From the NCBI GenBank assembly GCA_005879985.1, contig VBIA01000109.1, positions 1 to 36,546 of the forward strand: a stretch of 36,546 bases of DNA. Reading direction: 5' to 3'. Source of the stretch: Chloroflexota bacterium. GTDB lineage: Bacteria > Chloroflexota > Dormibacteria > Dormibacterales > Dormibacteraceae. The notes under the pieces are model-generated. The model was not told the DNA's origin and ran no database searches. It saw only the letters and a list, made by a program, of their open reading frames with translations. This document shows positions 6,708-14,555 of the stretch, piece by piece. Position 1 is the first letter of the stretch, and each line of letters opens with the position of its first letter. Both the position numbers and the translations under genes were made by a program.

Positions 6708-8123
6708 CTATCGAAGGCCCAGAGCAGCGGCCCCCTGGTCGGCCAGGCTGGAGATCGGGTTGGCGAACACGCCGTAGCCTGCGATCACGACGCAGAGCGC
6801 GATCGCCCCGAGCGCCGAGAAGCGGGTCCAGACCGGCAGGGCGACCAGGCCGCGCCGGCCTTCCTCCGGCGGGTTCTGCAGATAGAGGACGCGAACCGTG
6901 CCGATCGCCGCGACCAGGCTCAGCAGCGATCCCAGCAAGCCCACCGCCAGAAGCTCGAAGTGGCCGCTGCGCGCGAGTGCTGCGCCGATCGTGAACTCGC
7001 CGAAGAAGCCCGCCAGAGGCGGGGCGCCGGCGAGTGAGAGCATGGCAAGGCTGAGGGCTGCGGCGCGGGCGCGGCGCAGCGTGCCCAGGCCGGAGACCGC
7101 CAGCTCGGAGATGCCCGCCGCCCCTGCGGCGGCGGGGGCGGCGGTGGCGGCGACCACCAGGGCACCGAGCAGGAAGATCGTCGCCCCGATCCCGCCGCGG
7201 AACTGCGTGCCGAGGCCCGCGATGACCCAGCCGGTCTGTCCCGCCGCCAGGAAGGCGATGCGCGTGCGAGGCGAGCGCACCGCGAGAGCCCCCGCCCCGC
7301 CGCCAGCCATCGCCAGCGCGGCGACGATCTCCACGTAGGGCGAGAACGCAACTGAGACCGCGCCGACCGCGACGCTGACCTTGACCGCCGCCACCACCGC
7401 TGCGGCGGCCGCGAGCCCGGTCACCAGTCCGATGCTCATCGGGCTCGGCGCGGCAAGCCCGTGCGCGGCGCCAAGCTGGAGCGGAGCCAGGGAAGCGCGA
7501 TAGATGAGCGCTCCGAGGAGGACCAGCACCGGCACGGCCAGTGGCAGCGTCGGCGCGACTCCAAGCAGCGCGCCGTGCACACCGCCCAGGTCGGCGGTGC
7601 CGGCCGTGGCGTACACGTACGCGAGACCTATCAGCATCAGCGCGCTCGCTGCTGTCCCGAGCAGCAGCAGTCGCAGGGCGGAGTCAGGCCGGCGGGTCGC
7701 AAGCATCACGACTCCCGCCGCGCCGGCCAGCTCGAGGCCCGCCCAGACGCTGAGGAAGTCCCCACCCGAAGCGACCACCATCACGCCGAAGGCGGCAAGC
7801 ATCGGCATGGCAAGGCCGATCGATATCGAGTCCTCTGCGCCCCAATCGGCGACCGCGATCCCCACCGCGGTGGCGAGCAGCACGGCCGCCTTGACGAACA
7901 GGCCGAATCGGTCAACGAGCAGCGCGCCGCCGAAGTAGCTGCCGACGTCGGCGCCCACACGCAGCTCAACGGCGAGGGCGGCGAGCAGGATCAGCACCGC
8001 TAACACGGGAAGCGATGTGCGCCAGCGCCTGTAGCGCGATGGGGCGAACCGGGCGAGCAGAAGCATGAAGACCGCGCCTGCGACGACCAGCGCCTCGGGC
8101 AGCAGCAGCACGTACTTCGTCAC
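6708..8123 (-). CDS. nuoN: NADH-quinone oxidoreductase subunit N-like (antiporter-like membrane subunit)
   Basis: A 471-aa polytopic protein, last of a J-K-L-M-N gene run, which is the basis for the N assignment along with family-like segments. The TM5 region keeps its Glu (GLELAG, E131). The TM7 region reads YRASLAPLQLG where FKLSAVPFHLW is typical, so the Lys becomes R209 and the His becomes Q216. Its ATG overlaps the nuoM stop (8120-8123). In complex I this subunit helps translocate protons. Here the changed residues and the absence of nuoA-I nearby make pumping function uncertain. Confidence 0.8.
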   Translation of the reverse strand: MTKYVLLLPEALVVAGAVFMLLLARFAPSRYRRWRTSLPVLAVLILLAALAVELRVGADVGSYFGGALLVDRFGLFVKAAVLLATAVGIAVADWGAEDSISIGLAMPMLAAFGVMVVASGGDFLSVWAGLELAGAAGVVMLATRRPDSALRLLLLGTAASALMLIGLAYVYATAGTADLGGVHGALLGVAPTLPLAVPVLVLLGALIYRASLAPLQLGAAHGLAAPSPMSIGLVTGLAAAAAVVAAVKVSVAVGAVSVAFSPYVEIVAALAMAGGGAGALAVRSPRTRIAFLAAGQTGWVIAGLGTQFRGGIGATIFLLGALVVAATAAPAAAGAAGISELAVSGLGTLRRARAAALSLAMLSLAGAPPLAGFFGEFTIGAALARSGHFELLAVGLLGSLLSLVAAIGTVRVLYLQNPPEEGRRGLVALPVWTRFSALGAIALCVVIAGYGVFANPISSLADQGAAALGLR

Positions 8124-9730
8124 GGCGTCGTCGTCCCCGAATAGGGAGCGGCGATCTCAGGAATGTTCGCCACCATCTGGTTGACCACGCCGGGGTCGAA
8201 CAGCGGGGTGTCGGTGCCTGGAATCTTCGGGCCGCCCGGCACGATGCCCACCCACAGCAGCGCGCCTGCCAGCAGGCCCAGAAACCACGTCTCCGACAGC
8301 GAGGAGTCCGATACCGCGGGAGCGTCCGGGTTCGGAGGTCCGAACAGCACACGCTGGATGAGGACCGCGACCGCGATCGCAGTCAGGGCGAGGCCCGCCG
8401 CCACAGCGAACGCGCCGACCGGCTGCGTCCTGAACGCGCCGAAGAACGTCATCTCGTTGGCGGTGAACGAGGCCATGACCGGCACGCCGAGCACGCCGAG
8501 CCCCGCGAGTACGGTCAGCCACGCAAGCTTCGGCATGCGCGCGGCCAGGCCGCTGAGCGCCAGCGCATTTCGGGTCTGCGCGCGATCGGAAACCGTGGCG
8601 AACACCGACACGATCAGCGCAGAGGCCATGCCGCCCGCGAACAGCGACAGCACGCTGCCGGTGATGGACAGCGGCGTCAGCGCCGCGAGACCAAGTGCAG
8701 TCACTCCGCCGGGGACGAGCGCGAGGTTTGCGGCCGCATGCCGGATGTCGACCGAGCGCAGCGCAGCAATTGCCGCGTACACGACCGTGACCGCGGCGAT
8801 GCCGGCGATCAGCGGCGCCAGCAATTTCGCGCCGTCGGGCTCGCCCGCGACCAGAACACGTAGAAGGACGTAAGCGCCCAGCCGCGAAGCGCTGCTCGCC
8901 ACGACCACCACCACGCCGATTGGCGCGTCCGAATAGACGTCCCGGACCCAGCCATGCAGCGGGAACAGCGGCAGGCGCGTGGCCCCGGCTATCAACAGGG
9001 CCAGCCCGATGATGACTTCGGCCCGAGCGCCAATAGGCGCCTTCAGCACGACCTCCATGTCGAAGCTCGTGGCGCCGGTCGCGACGTAGATCCCGGCGAC
9101 CGCCAGCACCAGCGCAACAGTGCCCGCCCCCCAGTACCCGACCAGCCGCCAGGCGGCAGCTTCACGTCGAGGTCCTCCCCACCCGAGGATCAGCAGCGCG
9201 AGCGGCACCGTGGCCGCGGACCAGAACAGCACGAGCACGAAAAGGTCGTGGGCCACGATCGCGCCGGTCACGCATGCCTGCGTCAGCAGCAGCAGCGCGA
9301 AATATGAGCGCACACGTGTGCGGATGCCTGTCGACGCGAGCACCGAGATGATGCCGACCAGGGCGGACAGCATCACCATCAGGATTCCCGGCCCGTCGAC
9401 TCCGAGGTGATACGAGGCGCCGATCGCGGGCAGCCACTGCCGGTTCTCTTCGTACTGCAGGCTGGGCAGAAAGTTCTGGAACTGGTTGTAGGCGACGAAG
9501 AGGATGAAAAGCACCATCAGGTTGGTGAAGAACGCGATCTGCTTGATCAGCGTGTCGTAGCGGCCGCGCGGGTTCGGCAGCACGCCGATCACGAAGGCCA
9601 TCACGACCGGCCCCCAGATGCCGATGCTGAGGATGAACGCCGAGGTGAAGATGTTCGCGCCCGGCACTGTCGAGGGCGTCGGCGACGGGAAGGTCTGCGA
9701 TGCGAACGCGTGCAGGATGCCCGCGGTCAT
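8120..9730 (-). CDS. nuoM: NADH-quinone oxidoreductase subunit M-like (antiporter-like membrane subunit)
   Basis: A 536-aa polytopic protein with an N-terminal extension of about 30 residues before the first membrane helix. The family segment LPLFPLHGWVRDVYSDAP (about 253-270) marks it as NuoM-like. By eye alignment, the TM5 Glu of NuoM (FWE) is replaced by Ser (FWS, S171). The TM7 Lys (VKLP) becomes Arg (TRLP, R252) and the TM8 Lys (LKLGGYG) becomes Arg (SRLGAYV, R283). It overlaps nuoL and nuoN by 4 nt on either side, so the three are translated as a coupled set. Confidence 0.82.
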   Translation of the reverse strand: MTAGILHAFASQTFPSPTPSTVPGANIFTSAFILSIGIWGPVVMAFVIGVLPNPRGRYDTLIKQIAFFTNLMVLFILFVAYNQFQNFLPSLQYEENRQWLPAIGASYHLGVDGPGILMVMLSALVGIISVLASTGIRTRVRSYFALLLLTQACVTGAIVAHDLFVLVLFWSAATVPLALLILGWGGPRREAAAWRLVGYWGAGTVALVLAVAGIYVATGATSFDMEVVLKAPIGARAEVIIGLALLIAGATRLPLFPLHGWVRDVYSDAPIGVVVVVASSASRLGAYVLLRVLVAGEPDGAKLLAPLIAGIAAVTVVYAAIAALRSVDIRHAAANLALVPGGVTALGLAALTPLSITGSVLSLFAGGMASALIVSVFATVSDRAQTRNALALSGLAARMPKLAWLTVLAGLGVLGVPVMASFTANEMTFFGAFRTQPVGAFAVAAGLALTAIAVAVLIQRVLFGPPNPDAPAVSDSSLSETWFLGLLAGALLWVGIVPGGPKIPGTDTPLFDPGVVNQMVANIPEIAAPYSGTTTP

Positions 9731-11574
9731 CGGAGGACCCCAGGCGAGAGCAGCGCCACCAACAGCGAGAGGAGCACCGCCATCATGACGAGCACTCCCA
9801 CGTCACCTGAGTGAAGTGCAGCCACCGCGTAGCGACCCGATAGATGCGAGATGCGGCCGACCGCGGCATCCGCGGCCGGCACCAGGCGCTCGGTGCGTTC
9901 GACGATGCTCACCGCCGGGTTGACCACGTAGCGGCCGAGCACGTTCTGGCCCGCCGACTCTAGCCGCTCGGGCAGCAGCGACAACCAGCTCGAGGCGCGA
10001 AGCGATCCAACCTTGTTGCTGCCGATCGGCAGCGCCGCCGCGGCGAGACCGGCCACGGCGATCGCGACCCACAGCGCGTAGGCGGCGGCCGTTGCGGTCG
10101 CGTGCTTGCCGTTGTCCAGGAACGTCAGCAAGGGCGGAACCAGCGACGCGGCGAAGAGCACCAGAGATGCAAGCACGAGCCAGTACGGCCAGCCGAGGGA
10201 TGCCCTGGGCGCGTCGCGAACGCGGTCCGGATCGAAGGCGCGGCGGCGATGCAGAGGACCCGAGCTCGCGACGAGGAAGACACGCATCGCGGCGACTGCG
10301 ACGACAAAGACCGCCTCACCCAGCGTGATGCCGAAACGCGTCCGGGAGTCGACTCCGATCGCGAGCGCGCCGGCCGCGCTCACGGCGAGCGCGATGGCCA
10401 CGCCGAGGAGCACCGTCGCGCTCGAGCGCATGCGCCGCCACGCGTCGCCCATCTGTCGCATGTCCTCGGTACGCATCGCGGTGGCGATGTTGGACGCGGC
10501 CAGCGCGCCCGCTGCGCGCGCGGGAGCGGCCGCATAGACGCACGCGAGCCCGGCCACCGCGAATGTGAAGCCTCGGTACTGGAAACCATGGATCGTGATA
10601 GCGGCTCCGACGGCCGTCACTCCAGCTCCGGCAAGGATCAGCGCCTTGCGCGGCTCCATCGAGACGAGCGAGTAGAGGCCGGCGAGCACCGCTGATATGC
10701 CGCATGCGATGACGAACCACCGCATCGTGTCCGCGTTGGAGTTGACGAAGATCGGGAGCAGCCGGTACAGCACCGTCACGCCGACCACCGGCCACACGGC
10801 CGCGGCGATGGCCGACGCCGCAGGCGGGGCGGTGGTCGCGGTTCCGGTGAGCCATGAATGCAGCGGCCACAGCGCCATGCGTCCGGCTACGCCGACGAAC
10901 AGCAGCACAGAAGCCACGACGATCTGCCTCACCGTCCACCCCGCGGTTGTGTGCAGGGCCGGCACGAGCAGCGAGAGGTTCTGCTGTCCGTATCGCGAGT
11001 AGAGGACAGCGATGCCGCACAGCAGGAACAGGTCGGTGAGGAACGGCAGTACCAGCGCGATCCGACCGCTTCGAGCTGCGGCCTCATCACCCCAGCGGTG
11101 CGCGAGCATCAGGTACGTCGCCCCGCCCGCCAGGGCCCAGAACGTGAAGAGCTCGGCCAGGTCAGTGCTCAGCAGCGTGCCGACGCAGCCGAAGAGCAAA
11201 GCGCTGATCAGCGCCTGAAAGCGCGCAGGCCCCGGCTCGTTTCGCCCTGCGATGCGGTGCCAACCAAGCACGCCGATGAGGCACAGCTCGACCACCGCCA
11301 GCGCCACCACCGCCAGGTGGTCGGCGTGCAGCACGATGTCGACCTCGAAGTTCTGGAACGCGATCGGCCCGTTGAGACCGACGTTGGCCGTCAGGTAGAC
11401 GTAGGACGCAGTGAACCCTGTCGTCCTTTTCGCCAGCCCCCAGCCCACCAGCAAAGTGGCCGCAAGCGTGACGAGCGCGCCCAGCATCGCGGTGTTGACG
11501 GACCCACGGCGTGTGCGCACGCTCGAGACGGCGATGACGAACGTCGCCAGTGGCGCGATGACCATCAGGGGCAC
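9727..11574 (-). CDS. nuoL: NADH-quinone oxidoreductase subunit L-like (antiporter-like membrane subunit)
   Basis: A 615-aa polytopic protein. GTG 11574 is the most upstream ATG, GTG or TTG I found in frame and leaves 122 nt after the nuoK stop; the reading frame itself continues upstream with no stop as far as nuoK, so an unusual start is possible. The segment MALWPLHSWLTGTATTAPP (about 233-251) corresponds to the NuoL HxWL...PTPVSA region. By eye, the TM5 Glu (FWE) is Ala here (FWALAG, A147), the TM7 Lys is R232, and the TM8 His is Ala. The long C-terminal part after about residue 480 is hydrophobic and weakly conserved. Confidence 0.8.
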   Translation of the reverse strand: MPLMVIAPLATFVIAVSSVRTRRGSVNTAMLGALVTLAATLLVGWGLAKRTTGFTASYVYLTANVGLNGPIAFQNFEVDIVLHADHLAVVALAVVELCLIGVLGWHRIAGRNEPGPARFQALISALLFGCVGTLLSTDLAELFTFWALAGGATYLMLAHRWGDEAAARSGRIALVLPFLTDLFLLCGIAVLYSRYGQQNLSLLVPALHTTAGWTVRQIVVASVLLFVGVAGRMALWPLHSWLTGTATTAPPAASAIAAAVWPVVGVTVLYRLLPIFVNSNADTMRWFVIACGISAVLAGLYSLVSMEPRKALILAGAGVTAVGAAITIHGFQYRGFTFAVAGLACVYAAAPARAAGALAASNIATAMRTEDMRQMGDAWRRMRSSATVLLGVAIALAVSAAGALAIGVDSRTRFGITLGEAVFVVAVAAMRVFLVASSGPLHRRRAFDPDRVRDAPRASLGWPYWLVLASLVLFAASLVPPLLTFLDNGKHATATAAAYALWVAIAVAGLAAAALPIGSNKVGSLRASSWLSLLPERLESAGQNVLGRYVVNPAVSIVERTERLVPAADAAVGRISHLSGRYAVAALHSGDVGVLVMMAVLLSLLVALLSPGVLR

Positions 11575-11696
11575 CGCCCAGGCGAGCGTGGTCGCGGGGT
11601 CGAAGTGAAAACCGCCGCCGGTGCCCGGTCGCGGGCTGGTCGCGGCGCCAGACGCAGCGGCGGCGAGGAGGTGGCCGGCGGAGGTCAGCAGCGCGC

Positions 11697-12050
11697 TCAG
11701 CGCGGGCTCTCCTGGGTGGAGGAACGGCTCGCGCGAGCCGCAAGGGCGACGCCGAGGGCGACCACCGCCAGCGACACGATCGCGATCAGCACCGCGATCT
11801 CCTGCCCGACCGGAGGCCCGGACACGCCGACAATCACGCGCGGTCCAGTCGCGGGCTGCACCTGGGCCGCTGCTCGCGCGGAGAACCGCGCGACGCCGAC
11901 GAACGCGATGCCCGCCCCGCCGAACATCAGCGGGATCCCCGCCAGGGCGCTCGCAAGGTTGCGCCGCCAGGCGATCGCGAAGATACCGATCGAAAGCATG
12001 CCTGCGGCCACGAACAGCACCGAGACGAGGCCGGTGGTCAGATTGTTCAT
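11697..12050 (-). CDS. nuoK: NADH-quinone oxidoreductase subunit K-like
   Basis: A 117-aa protein with three membrane helices, between nuoJ and nuoL as in standard nuo operons. The ATG at 12050 is preferred over the upstream in-frame codon because it forms a 4-nt overlap with the nuoJ stop. NuoK normally carries two buried Glu needed for proton movement. In this protein the first (in SIELML) aligns with P40 (AGIPLMF) and the second (in AAAEAAVGLA) aligns with V96 (SLAVVALGVA). Both are therefore missing, which is unusual. Assignment rests on length, topology and gene order. Confidence 0.72.
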   Translation of the reverse strand: MNNLTTGLVSVLFVAAGMLSIGIFAIAWRRNLASALAGIPLMFGGAGIAFVGVARFSARAAAQVQPATGPRVIVGVSGPPVGQEIAVLIAIVSLAVVALGVALAARASRSSTQESPR

Positions 12051-12535
12051 CGGCTTCGGTCGTGGACGCGCCACGCGACGGTCAGGCCGACGAGAGCCGC
12101 CAGCACCAGCGCCCCAACGGCTTCGGCGGCCAGTGCGTCACGCGCGAAGAGCAGGCGCCCCACCGCCGCGCTGCCGAAGAAGCCGCCGTTGAACGTGACG
12201 TGCGCGAAGTCGCTGCGGAAGGCCGCGTATGCGAGCGCCGCGAGCAGGATCGCCGCGCCGACCGCCGCAAGCTGCCTCCACACTTGCGCGGCCCCGCCCC
12301 TGACCGTCCTGTAATCGGGCCGGGCCAGCAGCAGCGCGCTGCCGGCAAAGCTCGCCAGGACGATGAGCGCCACGAACCCGGCGGACAGTGATGCGTAGAC
12401 GCCCGCGACGCCCGCGCCAGAGATCAGCAGGGCCAGCGCGCGCAGGCCGCGCCCGCCGGCGAATACGACGACGAGACCGCCGCCCAACGCCACTGCAGAG
12501 GACGCGTAGAAGCCGATCGCGTGGGGAGAATCCAT
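12047..12535 (-). CDS. nuoJ: NADH-quinone oxidoreductase subunit J-like
   Basis: A 162-aa, five-helix membrane protein at the head of the nuoJKLMN run. The start at ATG 12535 is chosen because GGAG lies five bases upstream; a GTG two codons earlier is also in frame. Sequence similarity to NuoJ is weak by eye (FVALIVLASFAGSALLL in the TM3 area), so the name depends largely on order and topology. Its upstream neighbour is a small membrane protein, not nuoI, so the peripheral arm genes (nuoA-I) are not adjacent. Confidence 0.7.
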   Translation of the reverse strand: MDSPHAIGFYASSAVALGGGLVVVFAGGRGLRALALLISGAGVAGVYASLSAGFVALIVLASFAGSALLLARPDYRTVRGGAAQVWRQLAAVGAAILLAALAYAAFRSDFAHVTFNGGFFGSAAVGRLLFARDALAAEAVGALVLAALVGLTVAWRVHDRSR

Positions 12536-12568
12536 CGTCACTCCGTGGTGCTGAGTGAGCTAGACCGG

Positions 12569-12790
12569 CTAGTCCGAGAGACCGCCGGCTCCGAGCCGCC
12601 AAGCATACAGGAGCCCACTTCCAGCCACGGCCACCAGCGCCCCCGCCGCGGTCAGCGCTGCCGCCCTCGGAGACGCCGTAAAAGCCGCAAGGACGTACGC
12701 AGCAAGAGCCGTCACGACCGGCGTGGCCACAACGATCGCGAAGACGCGCGCCGGCTCCAGTCGATTGACCCGCCCCCACAACCTTTTCAC
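12569..12790 (-). CDS. Small membrane protein of unknown function
   Basis: A 73-aa protein starting at GTG 12790 (VKRLWGRVNRLEPARVF) with two membrane helices (about 17-39 and 44-66) and a short tail. A longer frame opens upstream but runs into the ABC exporter gene and is not hydrophobic, so the short form is chosen. GACAAT lies 7 bp before the GTG and could be a -10 of a very short-leader transcript. It lies 37 bp after the ABC exporter stop and 33 bp before nuoJ. I do not recognise the family; the location suggests it may serve the nuo-like complex. Confidence 0.6.
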   Translation of the reverse strand: MKRLWGRVNRLEPARVFAIVVATPVVTALAAYVLAAFTASPRAAALTAAGALVAVAGSGLLYAWRLGAGGLSD

Positions 12791-12827
12791 TGGCCGAATT
12801 GTCGCAGGATGGCCGGCGGCGCCGGGT

Positions 12828-14550
12828 TCAGGCCAACGACTCGACCCAGGCGTTGTGCAGATCGCCGTAGCGGCCGCCCTCCGCGCGCAGGGCCGTGGGC
12901 GTGCCATCCTCGACGACCCTTCCAGCGTCGATAACCAGCACGCGATCGGCGATCTCAACAGTCGAAAGGCGGTGGGCGATGATCACCGCGGTGCGGCCGC
13001 GCAGCAAGGTGCGCAGCGCGCGCTGGACGAGCCGCTCCGAAGGCAGGTCGAGCGATGACGTGGCCTCGTCGAGGATGAGCACGCGCGGGTCGGCCAGGAA
13101 CGCGCGTGCAAACGCGACCAGCTGGCGCTGTCCCGCGGACAAGCGCACGCCGCGTCTTCGCACGTCGGTCTCATAGCCTCCAGGCAGCGCCGTGATGAAT
13201 TCGTCGGCACCCACCGCGCGCGCCGCCGCGATCATCTCCTCGCGCGTCGCCTCAGGCCGGCCGAACATCAGGTTGTCGCCGACCGTGCCCGAGAACAGGA
13301 AGCTTTCTTGCGTCACCATTGCCACGGCTCGGCGCAGGTCGGCCACACCGATCGAACGCTCGTCGACTCCGTCCAGCGTCACACGGCCGACGGTCGGGTC
13401 ATAGAAGCGTGCGATGAGCCGCGCCATGGTCGTCTTGCCGGCCCCGGTCTCACCCACCAGCGCGACGATCTGGCCCGCGGGGATTTCCAGGTTGATGTCG
13501 TGGAGCACCGGCTTCTCGCGATACGCGAACGTCACGCCCTCGAACGCGATCTCGCCACGCGCCTGCATGAGCCGCACGGGAGACGCCGGCTCGGGGACGG
13601 TCGGCGCCTCTTCGATTACACCGGCGAGCTTCTCGAGCGCCGCGCCCGCGGCCTGGAAGATGTTGTAGAACTGGGAGAGGTCCTGCATCGGCTCGAAGAA
13701 CTGCCTCAGATAAAGGACGAAGGCCGTCAGCACCCCGAGCGTCAGCTGACCCTGCACGACCAGGTACCCGCCGAACAGCAGCACCGCCGCGGTCGTGAGC
13801 CTGCCCAGCAACGAGATTCCCGGCCCGAATGTCGACGCGAGGCGATTCGACCAGATGTTGGCGTCGCGGTAGCGGCCGTTGACGTCCTCGAAGATCTCCT
13901 GGTTGCGTGCCTCGCGCCTGAATGCGTGCACCGCGCGGATGCCGCCCAGCGACTCCACGTACTGAACGATCACGAGCACGATCGCCCGCCGCACCGCGCG
14001 ATACGAGCGCGCGGAGTTGTGCCGGAACCACCACGTCAGGGCGAACTGACGTGAGCCCGGTGGCAAGCAGCTCGTTCAGCGCCTCGACGTCGGACGTGAG
14101 CCTGGAGATGATGCGGCCCGACGTGTAGCGCTCGTAGAAGGACAGGGACAGCTCCTGCACATGCGCGAACAACAGAGTCCGCAGGTCGAACAACGACTGC
14201 TGGCCGATGCGTCCCGACAGGCGCAGGAATGCGTAGTTGGAGAGGGCGTTGATCACCAGCACCCCGATGAGCGCGATCCCGATCTCGCCGAGCGTGGTGA
14301 GGTCGCCGGCCTTGCCCGGTCGCACTCCTCTGTCGATCCCCAGGCCGACGAGGTACGGGATGGACAGGTAGGCGGTCGACCGGATGAGGATCAGCAGGCC
14401 CGCAAGGGCGATCTGCCATCGGTATGGGTACGCGAGGCGCGCCAGCAGCCTGCGGCTGCGGCGTCGCAGGAGCCCCGCGACGCTGGCCGAGAACTCGTCA
14501 ACGTCCTCGGTCGCGACACCCCGCCAGCGGTCGGCCGATGCGGTGGCCAC
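12828..14550 (-). pseudogene. ABC exporter half-transporter, second subunit, interrupted
   Basis: A fused membrane plus ATPase protein starting at GTG 14550, five bases after the first subunit's stop. The first part (MATASADRWRG... to ELLATGLTS) and the second part (FALTWWFRHNSARSY... onward) are in different frames, changing near 14040-14055. Homologues have about 30-40 residues between these points (a membrane helix pair region), so the gene has lost roughly 100 bp and shifted frame. The ATPase part is otherwise intact: Walker A GETGAGKTT, signature LSAGQ, Walker B VLILDEATSSLD with the catalytic Glu, and the H-loop IAHR. It is either a real pseudogene or an assembly fault. Confidence 0.8.
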
Positions 14551-14555
14551 GGCGC

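Noticed and set aside
10858-12391. Long plus-strand ORFs opposite the nuo genes
   Set aside because: They are Arg/Gln/His/Pro-rich frames typical of the antisense of GC-rich membrane protein genes and show no domain.
6708-12535. Mrp-type Na+/H+ antiporter or hydrogenase-4 membrane cluster
   Set aside because: The sequence of a five-helix J-like, three-helix K-like and then three antiporter-like proteins fits nuoJKLMN better; no MrpE/F/G-like small genes are present. The divergence keeps this open.
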